From NCBI GenBank assembly GCA_902596915.1, contig CACJVQ010000002.1, positions 1 to 64,000 on the forward strand: 64,000 nucleotides of DNA. Reading direction: 5' to 3'. Both the position numbers and the translations under genes were made by a program. Below, one piece after another: positions 49,517 through 58,480 of the stretch (positions are counted from its first letter, which is position 1; every line of letters begins with the position of its first letter). This DNA is from an uncultured Pelagibacteraceae bacterium (GTDB lineage Bacteria > Pseudomonadota > Alphaproteobacteria > Pelagibacterales > Pelagibacteraceae). Under the pieces are notes generated by a model that was given only the letters and a program-made list of their open reading frames with translations, made no database searches and was not told the origin of the DNA.

Positions 49517-52500
49517 TTACATTTTTGTTGGCATGGGTTTATTTTTATCGATTTTATACTTTTTGAATGCATCTTCAGCATACTTTGATGCAACAAGCTG
49601 TTCATTGGCTAAGACGCTAAGGCTATAAGCAACTATGTGTTCTTTATCTACTTCAAAAAAATTTCTTAAGTTTTTTCTTGTGTCACTTCTTCCATATCCA
49701 TCAGTACCTAATGAATAAAAGCTCTTTTTTGTAAAAGGTCTTATTTGATCAGCATTTATTCTCATATAGTCAGTGGCTGTAAGGATAGGACCTTGTTGTT
49801 TGCCTAAACATTCCTCTACATATGATTTTTTATTTGTTTCTGCGGGATTTAGAAGGTTAAATCTTTCAACTTCCATTCCATTTTTTCTTAACTCATTAAA
49901 ACTAGTAACACTCCAAACTTCACTATCGACCTGATATTCTTTTTTGAGAATTTCTGATGCTGCCATCATTTCTCTTAGTATTGTTCCAGAGCCTAATAAT
50001 TGAATTTTTACATCTTTAGAATCTGATGTTTCTTTAATTTTGTACATTCCCTTGAGAATTCCATCCTCACAATCCTTTGGCATTTCGGGGTGAGAGTAAT
50101 TTTCATTCATTGTAGTAATATAATAAAAAATATTTTCATTTTTTTCGTGCATCCTTCTTAAACCTTCTCTAAAAATCACAGCTAATTCATAATGGAATGT
50201 TGGATCATAAGAAATGCAGTTTGGAATTGTTGATGCTAACAAATGGCTATGACCATCTTGGTGTTGAAGACCTTCTCCTGCAAGTGTTGTTCTTCCTGCA
50301 GTCGCACCAATTAAAAAACCTCTCGCTTGACTATCTCCTGCAGCCCAAGCAAAATCTCCAATTCTTTGAAAGCCAAACATAGAATAGAAAAGATAAATTG
50401 GTATCATTTCAATATCATGATTTGTATATGCTGTTCCAGCTGCTATCCAAGAAGACATTGAACCGGCTTCTGTAATACCTTCTTCTAATACCTGACCACT
50501 TTTTTCTTCTCTATAAGATGAAAGTTGTGCTGAGTCCTCTGGCTCATATTTTTGGCCTTCATGAGCATAAATACCTATTTTTTGAAAGAAACCTTCCATT
50601 CCAAATGTTCTAGCTTCATCGGGAATAATTGGAACTAATTTTGGTGCAACATTTTTATCTCTCAAAAGATTTGTTAGCATTCTTACTAATGCCATTGTTG
50701 TGGACATTTCCTTTTCCCCAGTAGACTTTTTCATAAAATCAAAAATATCTTTCACTGGAGCTTTAATCGGTTTTGAATATGATGTTCTCTCTGGTATAAA
50801 ACCACCAAGTTCTAGTCTTCTTTTTTTTAAGTATTTAATCTCTTCAGAATTTTCGCCTGGTTTGAAATATTCAATATTTTTGACTTGAGAGTCTGTTAAA
50901 GGAACATCAAACCTATCTCTATAATACATTAAATCGTCAACATCTAATTTCTTTTGTTGGTGAGTAGTGTTTACACTTTCACCACTTTTACCCATACCAT
51001 AGCCTTTTATAGTTTTGGCTATTATAACTGTGGGACTTCCTTTGTGATTGACCGCTTTATCATATGCAGCATAAACTTTATGAGGATCATGACCTCCTCT
51101 ATTCAATCGCCAAATATCAGTATCTGACATTGATGAAACTAATTCTGTAGTTTCAGGATATTTGCCAAAAAACTTTTCTCTTACATATAGTCCATTTCTT
51201 GCTTTAAATGCTTGATATTCACCATCTACGGTCTCATTCATAATTTTTACTAAATGTCCCGTCTTATCATTTGCTAAAAGTGAGTCCCAATAAGATCCCC
51301 AAATAACTTTTAAAACATTCCAGCCGCCGCCTCGAAAAATACCCTCTAATTCTTGAATTATTTTTCCATTTCCTCTTACTGGACCGTCTAATCTTTGTAA
51401 GTTGCAGTTTACAACAAATATTAAATTATCTAAATTTTCACGCGCCGCTAAACCAATTGCCCCAAGTGACTCAGGTTCATCCATTTCTCCATCTCCAAGA
51501 AAAGCCCAAACTTTTCTTCCCTCATCTTTAATCAATCCTCTATTAATTAGGTATTTCATAAATCTCGCTTGATATATTGCTAGCATTGGACCAATACCCA
51601 TTGAAACTGTTGGAAACTGCCAAAAATTTGGCATTAGCCAAGGATGAGGATAAGATGAAAGTCCACCAGTTTGTACTTCTTGTCTAAATCTATCTAACTG
51701 CTTTTCATTTAGTCTTCCCTCAAGAAAAGCTCTTGCATACATACCTGGTGCACTATGACCTTGAAAATATACTAGATCACCTCCAAATTTATTATTTTTT
51801 GCTCGCCAAAAATGATTCATACCAACATCATATAACGTTGCAGCTGATGCAAATGTTCCTATGTGACCGCCAAGTTCAGGATATTTTTTATTTGCTCTTA
51901 CTACCATAGCAGCAGCATTCCATCTAATTAATGATCTTAACTTACGTTCTATGTTTTGATCTCCAGGTGATCTTTTTTCCTCTTCAGGTGGTATAGTATT
52001 TACATATGGAGTAGTTTGAGTATGAGGAATTTTAGATCCAGCTTTGTAAGATTGATCAATTAATTGTTTAATTAAAAAATGAGCTCTTTCAGAACCATCA
52101 TTTTGTAGAACTGCACTTAAGGAATCTAGCCACTCTTTAGTTTCGACAGGATCAATATCGTCGTTACTACTAACCATTTTAACTTCATTAATCAATCTTG
52201 TTTGCTTGATTAGTTTTGGCTCTATAACTTTTGTTTCAACTTTTAAGTCAGATTTTGTAGCAGTTTCTGCTTCCTCTATTAATTTCTCTGTTGAAGGTGG
52301 GATTTTTTCGTCTAAGGTTTTGCTAATTGTCTCATGTTCAGCTTTGTTTTCCGAAGATAGAGTTAATATTAAATCACCTTTTGAAACTTTATCACCAATT
52401 TTTACATTTATATTTTCAATTATGCCTTCATAATTGGATGGTACTTCAACGCTTGATTTATCACTTTCCAAAGTGACAACAGGGTCATTTTTATTGATTT

Positions 52501-52582
52501 TGTCCCCTTTTTTTACAAGTACTTCGATTATTTCAACACTTTCAAAGTCTCCTATATCAGGAACTAATAAATCTAGATTCAT
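49517..52582 (-). CDS. aceE: Pyruvate dehydrogenase E1, homodimeric type, with N-terminal lipoyl domain
   Basis: A 1021-residue protein. Residues 1-78 are a lipoyl domain with the lipoylation lysine Lys42 in ESDKSSVEVPS. A charged linker of about 60 residues rich in Glu, Lys and Thr follows. From about 141 (DPVETKEWLDSL) the sequence is an AceE-type E1, with the thiamine-diphosphate motif GDGEMDEPES ending in an Asn-containing NCNLQRLDG. In ordinary complexes E1 carries no lipoyl domain. The fusion places the swinging arm on E1 and correlates with the missing domain on E2. No sign of a frameshift or sequence error at the junction. Confidence 0.92.
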   Translation of the reverse strand: MNLDLLVPDIGDFESVEIIEVLVKKGDKINKNDPVVTLESDKSSVEVPSNYEGIIENINVKIGDKVSKGDLILTLSSENKAEHETISKTLDEKIPPSTEKLIEEAETATKSDLKVETKVIEPKLIKQTRLINEVKMVSSNDDIDPVETKEWLDSLSAVLQNDGSERAHFLIKQLIDQSYKAGSKIPHTQTTPYVNTIPPEEEKRSPGDQNIERKLRSLIRWNAAAMVVRANKKYPELGGHIGTFASAATLYDVGMNHFWRAKNNKFGGDLVYFQGHSAPGMYARAFLEGRLNEKQLDRFRQEVQTGGLSSYPHPWLMPNFWQFPTVSMGIGPMLAIYQARFMKYLINRGLIKDEGRKVWAFLGDGEMDEPESLGAIGLAARENLDNLIFVVNCNLQRLDGPVRGNGKIIQELEGIFRGGGWNVLKVIWGSYWDSLLANDKTGHLVKIMNETVDGEYQAFKARNGLYVREKFFGKYPETTELVSSMSDTDIWRLNRGGHDPHKVYAAYDKAVNHKGSPTVIIAKTIKGYGMGKSGESVNTTHQQKKLDVDDLMYYRDRFDVPLTDSQVKNIEYFKPGENSEEIKYLKKRRLELGGFIPERTSYSKPIKAPVKDIFDFMKKSTGEKEMSTTMALVRMLTNLLRDKNVAPKLVPIIPDEARTFGMEGFFQKIGIYAHEGQKYEPEDSAQLSSYREEKSGQVLEEGITEAGSMSSWIAAGTAYTNHDIEMIPIYLFYSMFGFQRIGDFAWAAGDSQARGFLIGATAGRTTLAGEGLQHQDGHSHLLASTIPNCISYDPTFHYELAVIFREGLRRMHEKNENIFYYITTMNENYSHPEMPKDCEDGILKGMYKIKETSDSKDVKIQLLGSGTILREMMAASEILKKEYQVDSEVWSVTSFNELRKNGMEVERFNLLNPAETNKKSYVEECLGKQQGPILTATDYMRINADQIRPFTKKSFYSLGTDGYGRSDTRKNLRNFFEVDKEHIVAYSLSVLANEQLVASKYAEDAFKKYKIDKNKPMPTKM

Positions 52583-52640
52583 TTTTGTAATATATATATA
52601 TCAATATTTGCTAAAAAAATAATTTACATTATTAATTATG

Positions 52641-52646
52641 TATAAA
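52641..52646 (+). promoter_or_regulatory. Possible -10 box of tRNA-Arg
   Basis: TATAAA at 13 bases before the tRNA 5' end is well placed. The -35 region is only AT-rich. The gap to the divergent aceE (52583-52659) must also hold the aceE promoter; no second element could be chosen. Confidence 0.3.
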
Positions 52647-52659
52647 AACTGTACAAATT

Positions 52660-52736
52660 GCGCCTGTAGCTCAATTGGATAGAGCGCTTGGCTACGGACC
52701 AGGAGGTTCTGGGTTCAACTCCTAGCAGGCGCACCA
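52660..52736 (+). tRNA. tRNA-Arg (ACG)
   Basis: Acceptor GCGCCTG pairs perfectly with CAGGCGC, followed by A73 and encoded CCA. The anticodon stem closes the loop CTACGGA giving ACG, whose A34 is normally deaminated to inosine. It lies divergent from aceE and 14 bases before the tiny membrane-peptide gene. Confidence 0.96.
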
Positions 52737-52750
52737 AAACGAAAGGATAA

Positions 52751-52834
52751 ATGAAAATATCACTTGAAAAATCTGTAATATATTTCTTTTGTTTAGTTTT
52801 ATTATTTATACTAATTATGGCAATAATCCTTTAA
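52751..52834 (+). CDS. Possible 27-residue membrane micropeptide
   Basis: ATG at 52751 preceded by GGATAA, coding MKISLEKSVIYFFCLVLLF and ending FILIMAIIL. It is one hydrophobic span with a basic N-terminus. Its TAA overlaps the thioesterase ATG (TAATG), suggesting coupling. Short hydrophobic frames are common in AT-rich DNA, so this may be chance or only a leader peptide. Confidence 0.4.
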   Translation: MKISLEKSVIYFFCLVLLFILIMAIIL

Positions 52835-53259
52835 TGAAAAAAAAATTTGAACAATTAAGTAATAAGCCAAGCTACATGAAGCATAATGGTGGTTTATTAT
52901 TTAGATCAATTACTAAAAAAAAATTTGAGTTTAAAACTAAGATTAAAAAAACGCATTTAAATAAAGCTGGGATAACCCATGGCGGTTATATTTGTACAAT
53001 CATTGATGCTGGTGCAGGCACTGCTTGTCATAGAGCAAGTGGTAATAAACCATGTGTAACTATTTCATTGGATATAAAATTTATAGCTCCCTCGAACATA
53101 GGAGATGAATTATTGGGAACAGCAGAAATTCAAAAAGTTACAAAGTCAATGATATTTATAAATTGCAAACTAAAGTGTAAAAATAAATTAATTGCAAGTG
53201 CGGTTGGGATTTGGAAAATTTTAAGAAGAGCTCTTCCAAATGCTGGACTAGGTGGATAA
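52834..53259 (+). CDS. Hotdog-fold thioesterase (PaaI-like)
   Basis: I start it at ATG 52834, giving 141 residues; a longer frame from 52789 overlaps the tiny gene. The hotdog fold motif HLNKAGITHGGYICTIIDAGAG contains the conserved His-Gly-Gly and acidic Asp. Such proteins hydrolyse acyl-CoA or phenylacetyl-CoA type thioesters; the acyl group is not determinable. Its stop is 3 bases from the convergent TRAP permease stop. Confidence 0.82.
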   Translation: MKKKFEQLSNKPSYMKHNGGLLFRSITKKKFEFKTKIKKTHLNKAGITHGGYICTIIDAGAGTACHRASGNKPCVTISLDIKFIAPSNIGDELLGTAEIQKVTKSMIFINCKLKCKNKLIASAVGIWKILRRALPNAGLGG

Positions 53260-53262
53260 GTT

Positions 53263-55248
53263 TTATTTTCTTAATTGAAGAATAAATATTGGCAACACTA
53301 AAACTAAGCCAATAATTGATGAACTTAAACCAGGCGCAATAAATAATAGTGAAATAATTCCCAAATACCATCTTTGAAAACTAGAAACTTTTTTAAATAG
53401 ATAGCCTGTAAATCCAATACCAATCAAACCAATTCCAATCATTGCAGATATTAAAGTTACAAAAAAATCATAAAAATTAAATCCTTGGGCAACCAGTAGT
53501 AGAGATGGTGAATAAACAAATACAAAAGGCACAAGAGCTTTTGCAATTCCTAACCTAAATGCTGTATTACCTGTAGTAAATGGATTTGATCCTGCAATTC
53601 CAGCGGCAGCGTACGCTGCAAGGGCAACAGGGGGTGTTATGTCAGCTAAAACACCATAATAAAATACAAAAAAGTGAGAAACAATTGGCTCAATTTGTAA
53701 TTGAGTAAGAGCTGGTGCTGCAACAGCAACTAGTATTATATATGTTGCTGTAGTTGGTACTCCTGTACCCATAAATATGCATGATATAGCAATTAATATT
53801 AATGAAAAAAATAATGTTAGATCAGCTAAAGAAAAATAATTAAATGGTAAAAAGGTTAAAAAGAAACCTCCAATATCACCAGCCGTTTGAATTACTACAT
53901 ACCCTAATCTAAAGCCAACGCCTGTAAGTGTAACTACACCAACAATAATTCCAATTGATGTTGCAGCAGCTCCAACTGCTAAAGTATTCTTTGCACCTCT
54001 TGCAAGACACTCAAATAAGTCGTTAAAAGTAAGTCTATTTTTTTTTCTGATAAATCCAATAACGACACATGCAATTATTCCATTTACTGCAGCATAATCT
54101 GGAGTCCGACCAATTAAAATTAAATATACCAAGATAAACAACGGAACTATTGAAAGCCAATTGTCTTGTATAATTTTTATAAATTTAGGAACTTCACTTT
54201 CATTTAAACCTCTAAGTCCTAGTTTTTTTGCCTCTAAATGAACCATTACAAATATTCCAAAATAGTGAAGCAATGCTGGAATTAACGCAGCTGCTAAAAT
54301 ATCTCTTAAAGGTAATTCTAAATATTCTACCATAATAAATGCTGCAGCCCCTAAGATTGGAGGGGTTATTTGTCCACCAGTAGATGCTGTGGCTTCTACA
54401 GCACCAGAAAAATGTGGAGGATATCCAACTTTTTTCATTGCAGGTATTGTTAAAGATCCAGTTGTTACTGTATTTGCAATTGAAGACCCAGATATGGTTC
54501 CTAAAAATGCTGAAGAAAAAATTGCTACTTTTGCTGGTCCTCCAGAATATCGTCCAGCTATTACCATTGCTAAATCAATAAATAATTGTCCTAGTCCTAT
54601 TCGTGTTGCAAGTACACCAAATAGAATAAATAAAAAAACATATTGAGCCATAACACCAACAGCTATTCCATAAATTCCTTGGTTAGTTATATAAATGTGA
54701 TTTACAAACCCTGCCCAACTGCTGCCACCGTGCTTTAAAGCTCCAGGGAAAATAGGACCATAAAGTGCAAAAATCATAAATATTACACATATTAACGGCA
54801 GTGTGTATCCAATAGATCTTCTTGCAGCTTCAAGGGTCAAAATTATAAGTATTGATCCCATGATAACTTCAGTACTTGATGGATTTCCTACTCTACTAGC
54901 TAATATTTCAGGAGGCAATAAAGGTAGATAAAGTGCAGTTATTATAACTAGAATTGAAAAAATAATATCTATTATAGGAACTTTACTTTTTGATTTTTCA
55001 TCAGGAAAACTTTTCCAATTATAAAATAGAAATACTAGACCAACTACAAAAGAAATATGAATTCCTCTATGAAGTATATCTCTAATTGTTCCAAATCCTG
55101 AAGCATAAAAATGGTAAATTGACATTGTAACTAGTGCAATAAACGTCAATAATTTCAGAAAATTTTTTAATTTTCTTTCGTTACTTTTTATTTCAAACTT
55201 TTCTTCAAGTTTTGAAACTTCCTCAGGAGAAATATTAAATTGAGACAT
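53263..55248 (-). CDS. TRAP transporter fused permease (TAXI type)
   Basis: A 661-residue fused small and large permease subunit, with about 4 plus 12 to 13 membrane segments. The first segments (40-130) correspond to DctQ and the rest to DctM, with the conserved GTISGSSIANTVTTGSLTIP and GVPTTATYI. It uses an ion gradient to import carboxylates or related substrates captured by the periplasmic protein encoded upstream. A hairpin sits between that gene and this one. Substrate unknown. Confidence 0.92.
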   Translation of the reverse strand: MSQFNISPEEVSKLEEKFEIKSNERKLKNFLKLLTFIALVTMSIYHFYASGFGTIRDILHRGIHISFVVGLVFLFYNWKSFPDEKSKSKVPIIDIIFSILVIITALYLPLLPPEILASRVGNPSSTEVIMGSILIILTLEAARRSIGYTLPLICVIFMIFALYGPIFPGALKHGGSSWAGFVNHIYITNQGIYGIAVGVMAQYVFLFILFGVLATRIGLGQLFIDLAMVIAGRYSGGPAKVAIFSSAFLGTISGSSIANTVTTGSLTIPAMKKVGYPPHFSGAVEATASTGGQITPPILGAAAFIMVEYLELPLRDILAAALIPALLHYFGIFVMVHLEAKKLGLRGLNESEVPKFIKIIQDNWLSIVPLFILVYLILIGRTPDYAAVNGIIACVVIGFIRKKNRLTFNDLFECLARGAKNTLAVGAAATSIGIIVGVVTLTGVGFRLGYVVIQTAGDIGGFFLTFLPFNYFSLADLTLFFSLILIAISCIFMGTGVPTTATYIILVAVAAPALTQLQIEPIVSHFFVFYYGVLADITPPVALAAYAAAGIAGSNPFTTGNTAFRLGIAKALVPFVFVYSPSLLLVAQGFNFYDFFVTLISAMIGIGLIGIGFTGYLFKKVSSFQRWYLGIISLLFIAPGLSSSIIGLVLVLPIFILQLRK

Positions 55249-55254
55249 AATAAT

Positions 55255-55278
55255 GCCCTAGGTCTAATGACCTAGAGC
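55255..55278 (-). promoter_or_regulatory. Hairpin between TAXI binding-protein and permease genes, covering the permease SD
   Basis: The arms CTAGGTC (55258-55264) and GACCTAG (55269-55275) form a perfect 7-bp stem around TAAT, extended by a G-C and C-G pair beyond one mismatch. On the minus strand the AGGG just before the permease ATG (7 bases) lies in the 3' arm. The structure could mask the permease ribosome-binding site and protect the 3' end of the binding-protein mRNA, giving more binding protein than permease. Confidence 0.55.
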
Positions 55279-55305
55279 ACAATATATTTAAGAATACTTA
55301 TAAAT

Positions 55306-56319
55306 TTAATTTATAAGTCCTGCTTCTTTATAGAACTTTTCTGCACCAGGATGTAATGGCACTCCTACTCCAGAAAGAGCTGTATCAGGCGTTATTGTTT
55401 TACCTTTAGCATGACCAACATCCATAAGCTTTCTAGATTCTTTATTCCATAGAGCTTTGGTTATTTGATATATTAGCTCGTTATCTTCTTTTGCAGAGGT
55501 AAACCATTGAGCACCGACTGCTACAGTATTTACTTCATCAACACCTTCGTAAGTTCCTGAAGGAATTGGGCTTTGTGAGAAAAATCCATATTTTGAAGTT
55601 AATGCTTTCGCTCCTGCACCGTCTATAGGAACTAATTTTACATCAACTGCAGATGCTAACTCAACAATTGCTCCTGTTGGAAAACCTGCTACAACAAAAA
55701 TTGCATCAACTTTACCATTTCTTAATGCATCTGTAGCTGCTTTACCTTTCAGAGCCTCAGCTTTTACGTCACTAGTGCTTAGACCATTAGATTCTAAAAT
55801 TAATTTAGCATCAACATACGTACCAGATCCAGGTTCATCGAGTGACACTCTTTTACCTTTTAGATCTTTAACAGAATTTATATTGCTTTTTTTAAGAGCA
55901 ACTAAATGTATGTGTTCTTGAAATAGTGCTGCGATAGTTCTTAAATCTTTTGCTGGTTCTTTTCCTTCCATAGTACCAGTGCCAGTGTAAGCCCAATAAG
56001 CAACATCAGACTGTGCAAATCCTGAATTTCTTAAACCTGAAATTATAGCATTTACATTATCTACTGATCCTCTTGATGAAACAGCTGACGCAATTAAGTT
56101 AGGAACTCCACAACTTCCACCTTTACCACATTCTCTTGATCCTGGCGGTTTAGAAATTGCATTTGCAATCATTCCACCAACTGGATAATAAGTGTAAGCT
56201 GTTCCTCCTGTACCAATTGTAAAAAATTTTAGTTCTTGAGCAAACGATTTACCTGACAAACCAAGCGTCAGAAGTAATATCATTAGAGAACTTTTGAATA
56301 AGTTTTTAATCATTTTCAC
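55306..56319 (-). CDS. TAXI-family TRAP solute-binding protein
   Basis: A 337-residue periplasmic protein. It has a signal peptide of about 27 residues (ends GKSFAQE) and then the TAXI opening FFTIGTGGTAYTYYPVGGMIANAIS. It captures the substrate for the fused permease downstream. It has an unusual Cys pair in SRECGKGGSCG near residue 57-65, possibly a disulfide in the periplasm. Its ligand is unknown; family members bind glutamate or other acids. Confidence 0.9.
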   Translation of the reverse strand: MKMIKNLFKSSLMILLLTLGLSGKSFAQELKFFTIGTGGTAYTYYPVGGMIANAISKPPGSRECGKGGSCGVPNLIASAVSSRGSVDNVNAIISGLRNSGFAQSDVAYWAYTGTGTMEGKEPAKDLRTIAALFQEHIHLVALKKSNINSVKDLKGKRVSLDEPGSGTYVDAKLILESNGLSTSDVKAEALKGKAATDALRNGKVDAIFVVAGFPTGAIVELASAVDVKLVPIDGAGAKALTSKYGFFSQSPIPSGTYEGVDEVNTVAVGAQWFTSAKEDNELIYQITKALWNKESRKLMDVGHAKGKTITPDTALSGVGVPLHPGAEKFYKEAGLIN

Positions 56320-56389
56320 TCCAATCTATTAATTATTATTACTATTTAATATTAATCAATTATTATTGTCTATATAAATTTAGAAGTAT

Positions 56390-58348
56390 TTATGGTGTCT
56401 TAAGTTCATCCAAATTTTTAAATTCATTTAAAATATTAGGATTTATAAGAGCTTGAATATTTTTTATTTTATTTCCTTCAATTGTATTTCTGACAGCAAT
56501 CTCAACTATTTTTCCATTTTTTGTTCTCGGTATATCTGAGACCTCAATTATTTTTTTGGGTACATGACGTGGGGATGCATCTTTACGTATAGCCTTCTTT
56601 AAATTAAAAGATAAATCTTCATTTAGCGACTTGGGTTTCTTTAAAACAACAAATAATATAATTCTTACATCATTATCCCATTTCTGACCTATAACTATTG
56701 ATTCTTTAACTTCTTTAAATTTATCGACTACAGAATATATCTCAGCAGTACCTAACCTTGCTCCACCAGGATTTAGTGTAGCATCTGATCTTCCATAAAT
56801 TACATAACCTCCGTTAGATTTTCTTTCAGCAAAATCTCCATGATGCCAAACATTTTTATATTTTTTGAAATATGCACTCTTATATTTTTTATTATTCTTA
56901 TCATTCCAAAATAACTTTGGCATTGAAGGAAAAGGCGATTTACAAACTAATTCCCCTTTTTGATTTGTTAAGGATTTTCCTCTTTCAGAAAAAACATCAG
57001 TATTCATTCCTAATCCGTTATTTTGAATCTGTCCCCTGTAAACTGGTGAATATATATTTCCTAATACGAAGCACGATACTAAGTCTGTTCCACCTGCAAT
57101 AGACGCTAGATGAACATTTTTTTTTATATTTTTATAAACATAATCAAAACCCTCAGATGATAAGGGTGATCCGGTAGAACAAATAATTTTGAGATAATTT
57201 AGTTTATATTTATTTTTAACCTTTACATTAAGCTTTTTTAATTGATCAATGTACTTGGCACTTATACCAAAGAGAGAAATTTTTTCTTTCTCCGCTATCT
57301 CAAATAATAAATCATTTCTTTTATGCATTGGAAAACCATCAAATAGTACAATAGACGCTTTTGATCCTAAAAAAGTCATTAACCAGTTCCACATCATCCA
57401 CCCACAAGTTGTAAAATAAAATACATTATCTCCTTCCTTAACATCACAATGAAGTTTATGTTCTTTAAGATGCTGTAACAAAACCCCGCCAGCTCTATGA
57501 CATATACATTTTGGTTTTCCTGTTGTTCCACTTGAGTATAAAATTGCTAGCTCTTTATCAAAATCAAACTTTTTGAATGTAAATTCTCTCTCTTTTTTAA
57601 ATTTAATTTTATTATAATAAAAAATTTTAATTCCTTTGATCTTATTTTGTTTTAAACTTTTTTTACCTGGATAATTAGTAATTAGAACACATTTAATAGA
57701 TTTTATTTTTTTTAAAATAGCTGGTAATCTTTCAACTATATTGATCTCTTTACCATTATAGTAATACCTATCTGTAATTATTAATACTTTTGGTTTAATT
57801 TGAGAAAATCTTTCTATAACACCTTGTATACCAAAGTCTGGGGAACATGATGACCAAATGGCTCCAATAGCACTAGTTGCTAAAAAACTCTCAACTGTCT
57901 CAATTTGATTTGCTGTATACGCTGCAATTCTATCTTTTTCTTTTATTTTATGTTTTTTAAAAAAATTAATTAATTTTAGAGTGTTATCATTTAATTCATT
58001 CCAAGATTTTTCTTCTCGGTATCCGTTTTCACTAATAAATGTAACAGCCTTTGAATTATCTTTTTTAGACAACAAGTTTTCTGCATAATTTAATTTAGAT
58101 TTTACTAAAAATTTACTTTTAAAAATTTCTTTTGGAAAATGAAATTTATCATTTTTGATACCTTTTATATTTGAAAATTCCCATATAGAAGACCAGAAAA
58201 GCTTTGGGTTTTCAATTGTCCAATTATACAATTTTTTATAATTTTTCTTAGGCACGTAATTAAATTTCTTTGCTAAAAACTTTTCAAATTCAAATAAATT
58301 TGATTTTGATTTTGTTTTAGAATTTGCTTCCCACAGTTTATGAGGCAT
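56390..58348 (-). CDS. acsA: Acetoacetyl-CoA synthetase
   Basis: Activates acetoacetate to acetoacetyl-CoA with ATP, linking ketone bodies or PHB breakdown to central metabolism. The 652-residue ANL-superfamily enzyme has the opening PHKLWEANSKTKSK, the P-loop-like YSSGTTGKPKCICH, and RKSNGGYVIYGRSDATLNPGG with the C-terminal catalytic lysine KNGKIVE near the end. The length and the IWEFSNIKG N-terminus favour acetoacetate over acetate as substrate. It diverges from the helicase gene. Confidence 0.85.
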   Translation of the reverse strand: MPHKLWEANSKTKSKSNLFEFEKFLAKKFNYVPKKNYKKLYNWTIENPKLFWSSIWEFSNIKGIKNDKFHFPKEIFKSKFLVKSKLNYAENLLSKKDNSKAVTFISENGYREEKSWNELNDNTLKLINFFKKHKIKEKDRIAAYTANQIETVESFLATSAIGAIWSSCSPDFGIQGVIERFSQIKPKVLIITDRYYYNGKEINIVERLPAILKKIKSIKCVLITNYPGKKSLKQNKIKGIKIFYYNKIKFKKEREFTFKKFDFDKELAILYSSGTTGKPKCICHRAGGVLLQHLKEHKLHCDVKEGDNVFYFTTCGWMMWNWLMTFLGSKASIVLFDGFPMHKRNDLLFEIAEKEKISLFGISAKYIDQLKKLNVKVKNKYKLNYLKIICSTGSPLSSEGFDYVYKNIKKNVHLASIAGGTDLVSCFVLGNIYSPVYRGQIQNNGLGMNTDVFSERGKSLTNQKGELVCKSPFPSMPKLFWNDKNNKKYKSAYFKKYKNVWHHGDFAERKSNGGYVIYGRSDATLNPGGARLGTAEIYSVVDKFKEVKESIVIGQKWDNDVRIILFVVLKKPKSLNEDLSFNLKKAIRKDASPRHVPKKIIEVSDIPRTKNGKIVEIAVRNTIEGNKIKNIQALINPNILNEFKNLDELKTP

Positions 58349-58480
58349 AAAAAAATATATTTAATTTTTAGAAATTATGATAACCTTAAAACATTAAATA
58401 ATAAAAATGAGAACTTTTTCCTCAATGATTCGGACTAGTTTTAGCCCATTTTTGTTCTTTAGAGGTAACAATATATAGTA
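58349..58480. promoter_or_regulatory. Divergent promoter gap, acsA and helicase
   Basis: 132 bases of AT-rich sequence that must hold promoters for both genes. No strong hairpin or operator could be identified. AGAGG at about 58461-58465 is too far from the helicase TTG start (16 bases) to be a convincing ribosome-binding site. Confidence 0.3.

Noticed and set aside
52789-52833. Upstream start for the hotdog thioesterase
   Set aside because: The additional 15 residues overlap the small frame in another reading frame and are not hotdog-like.
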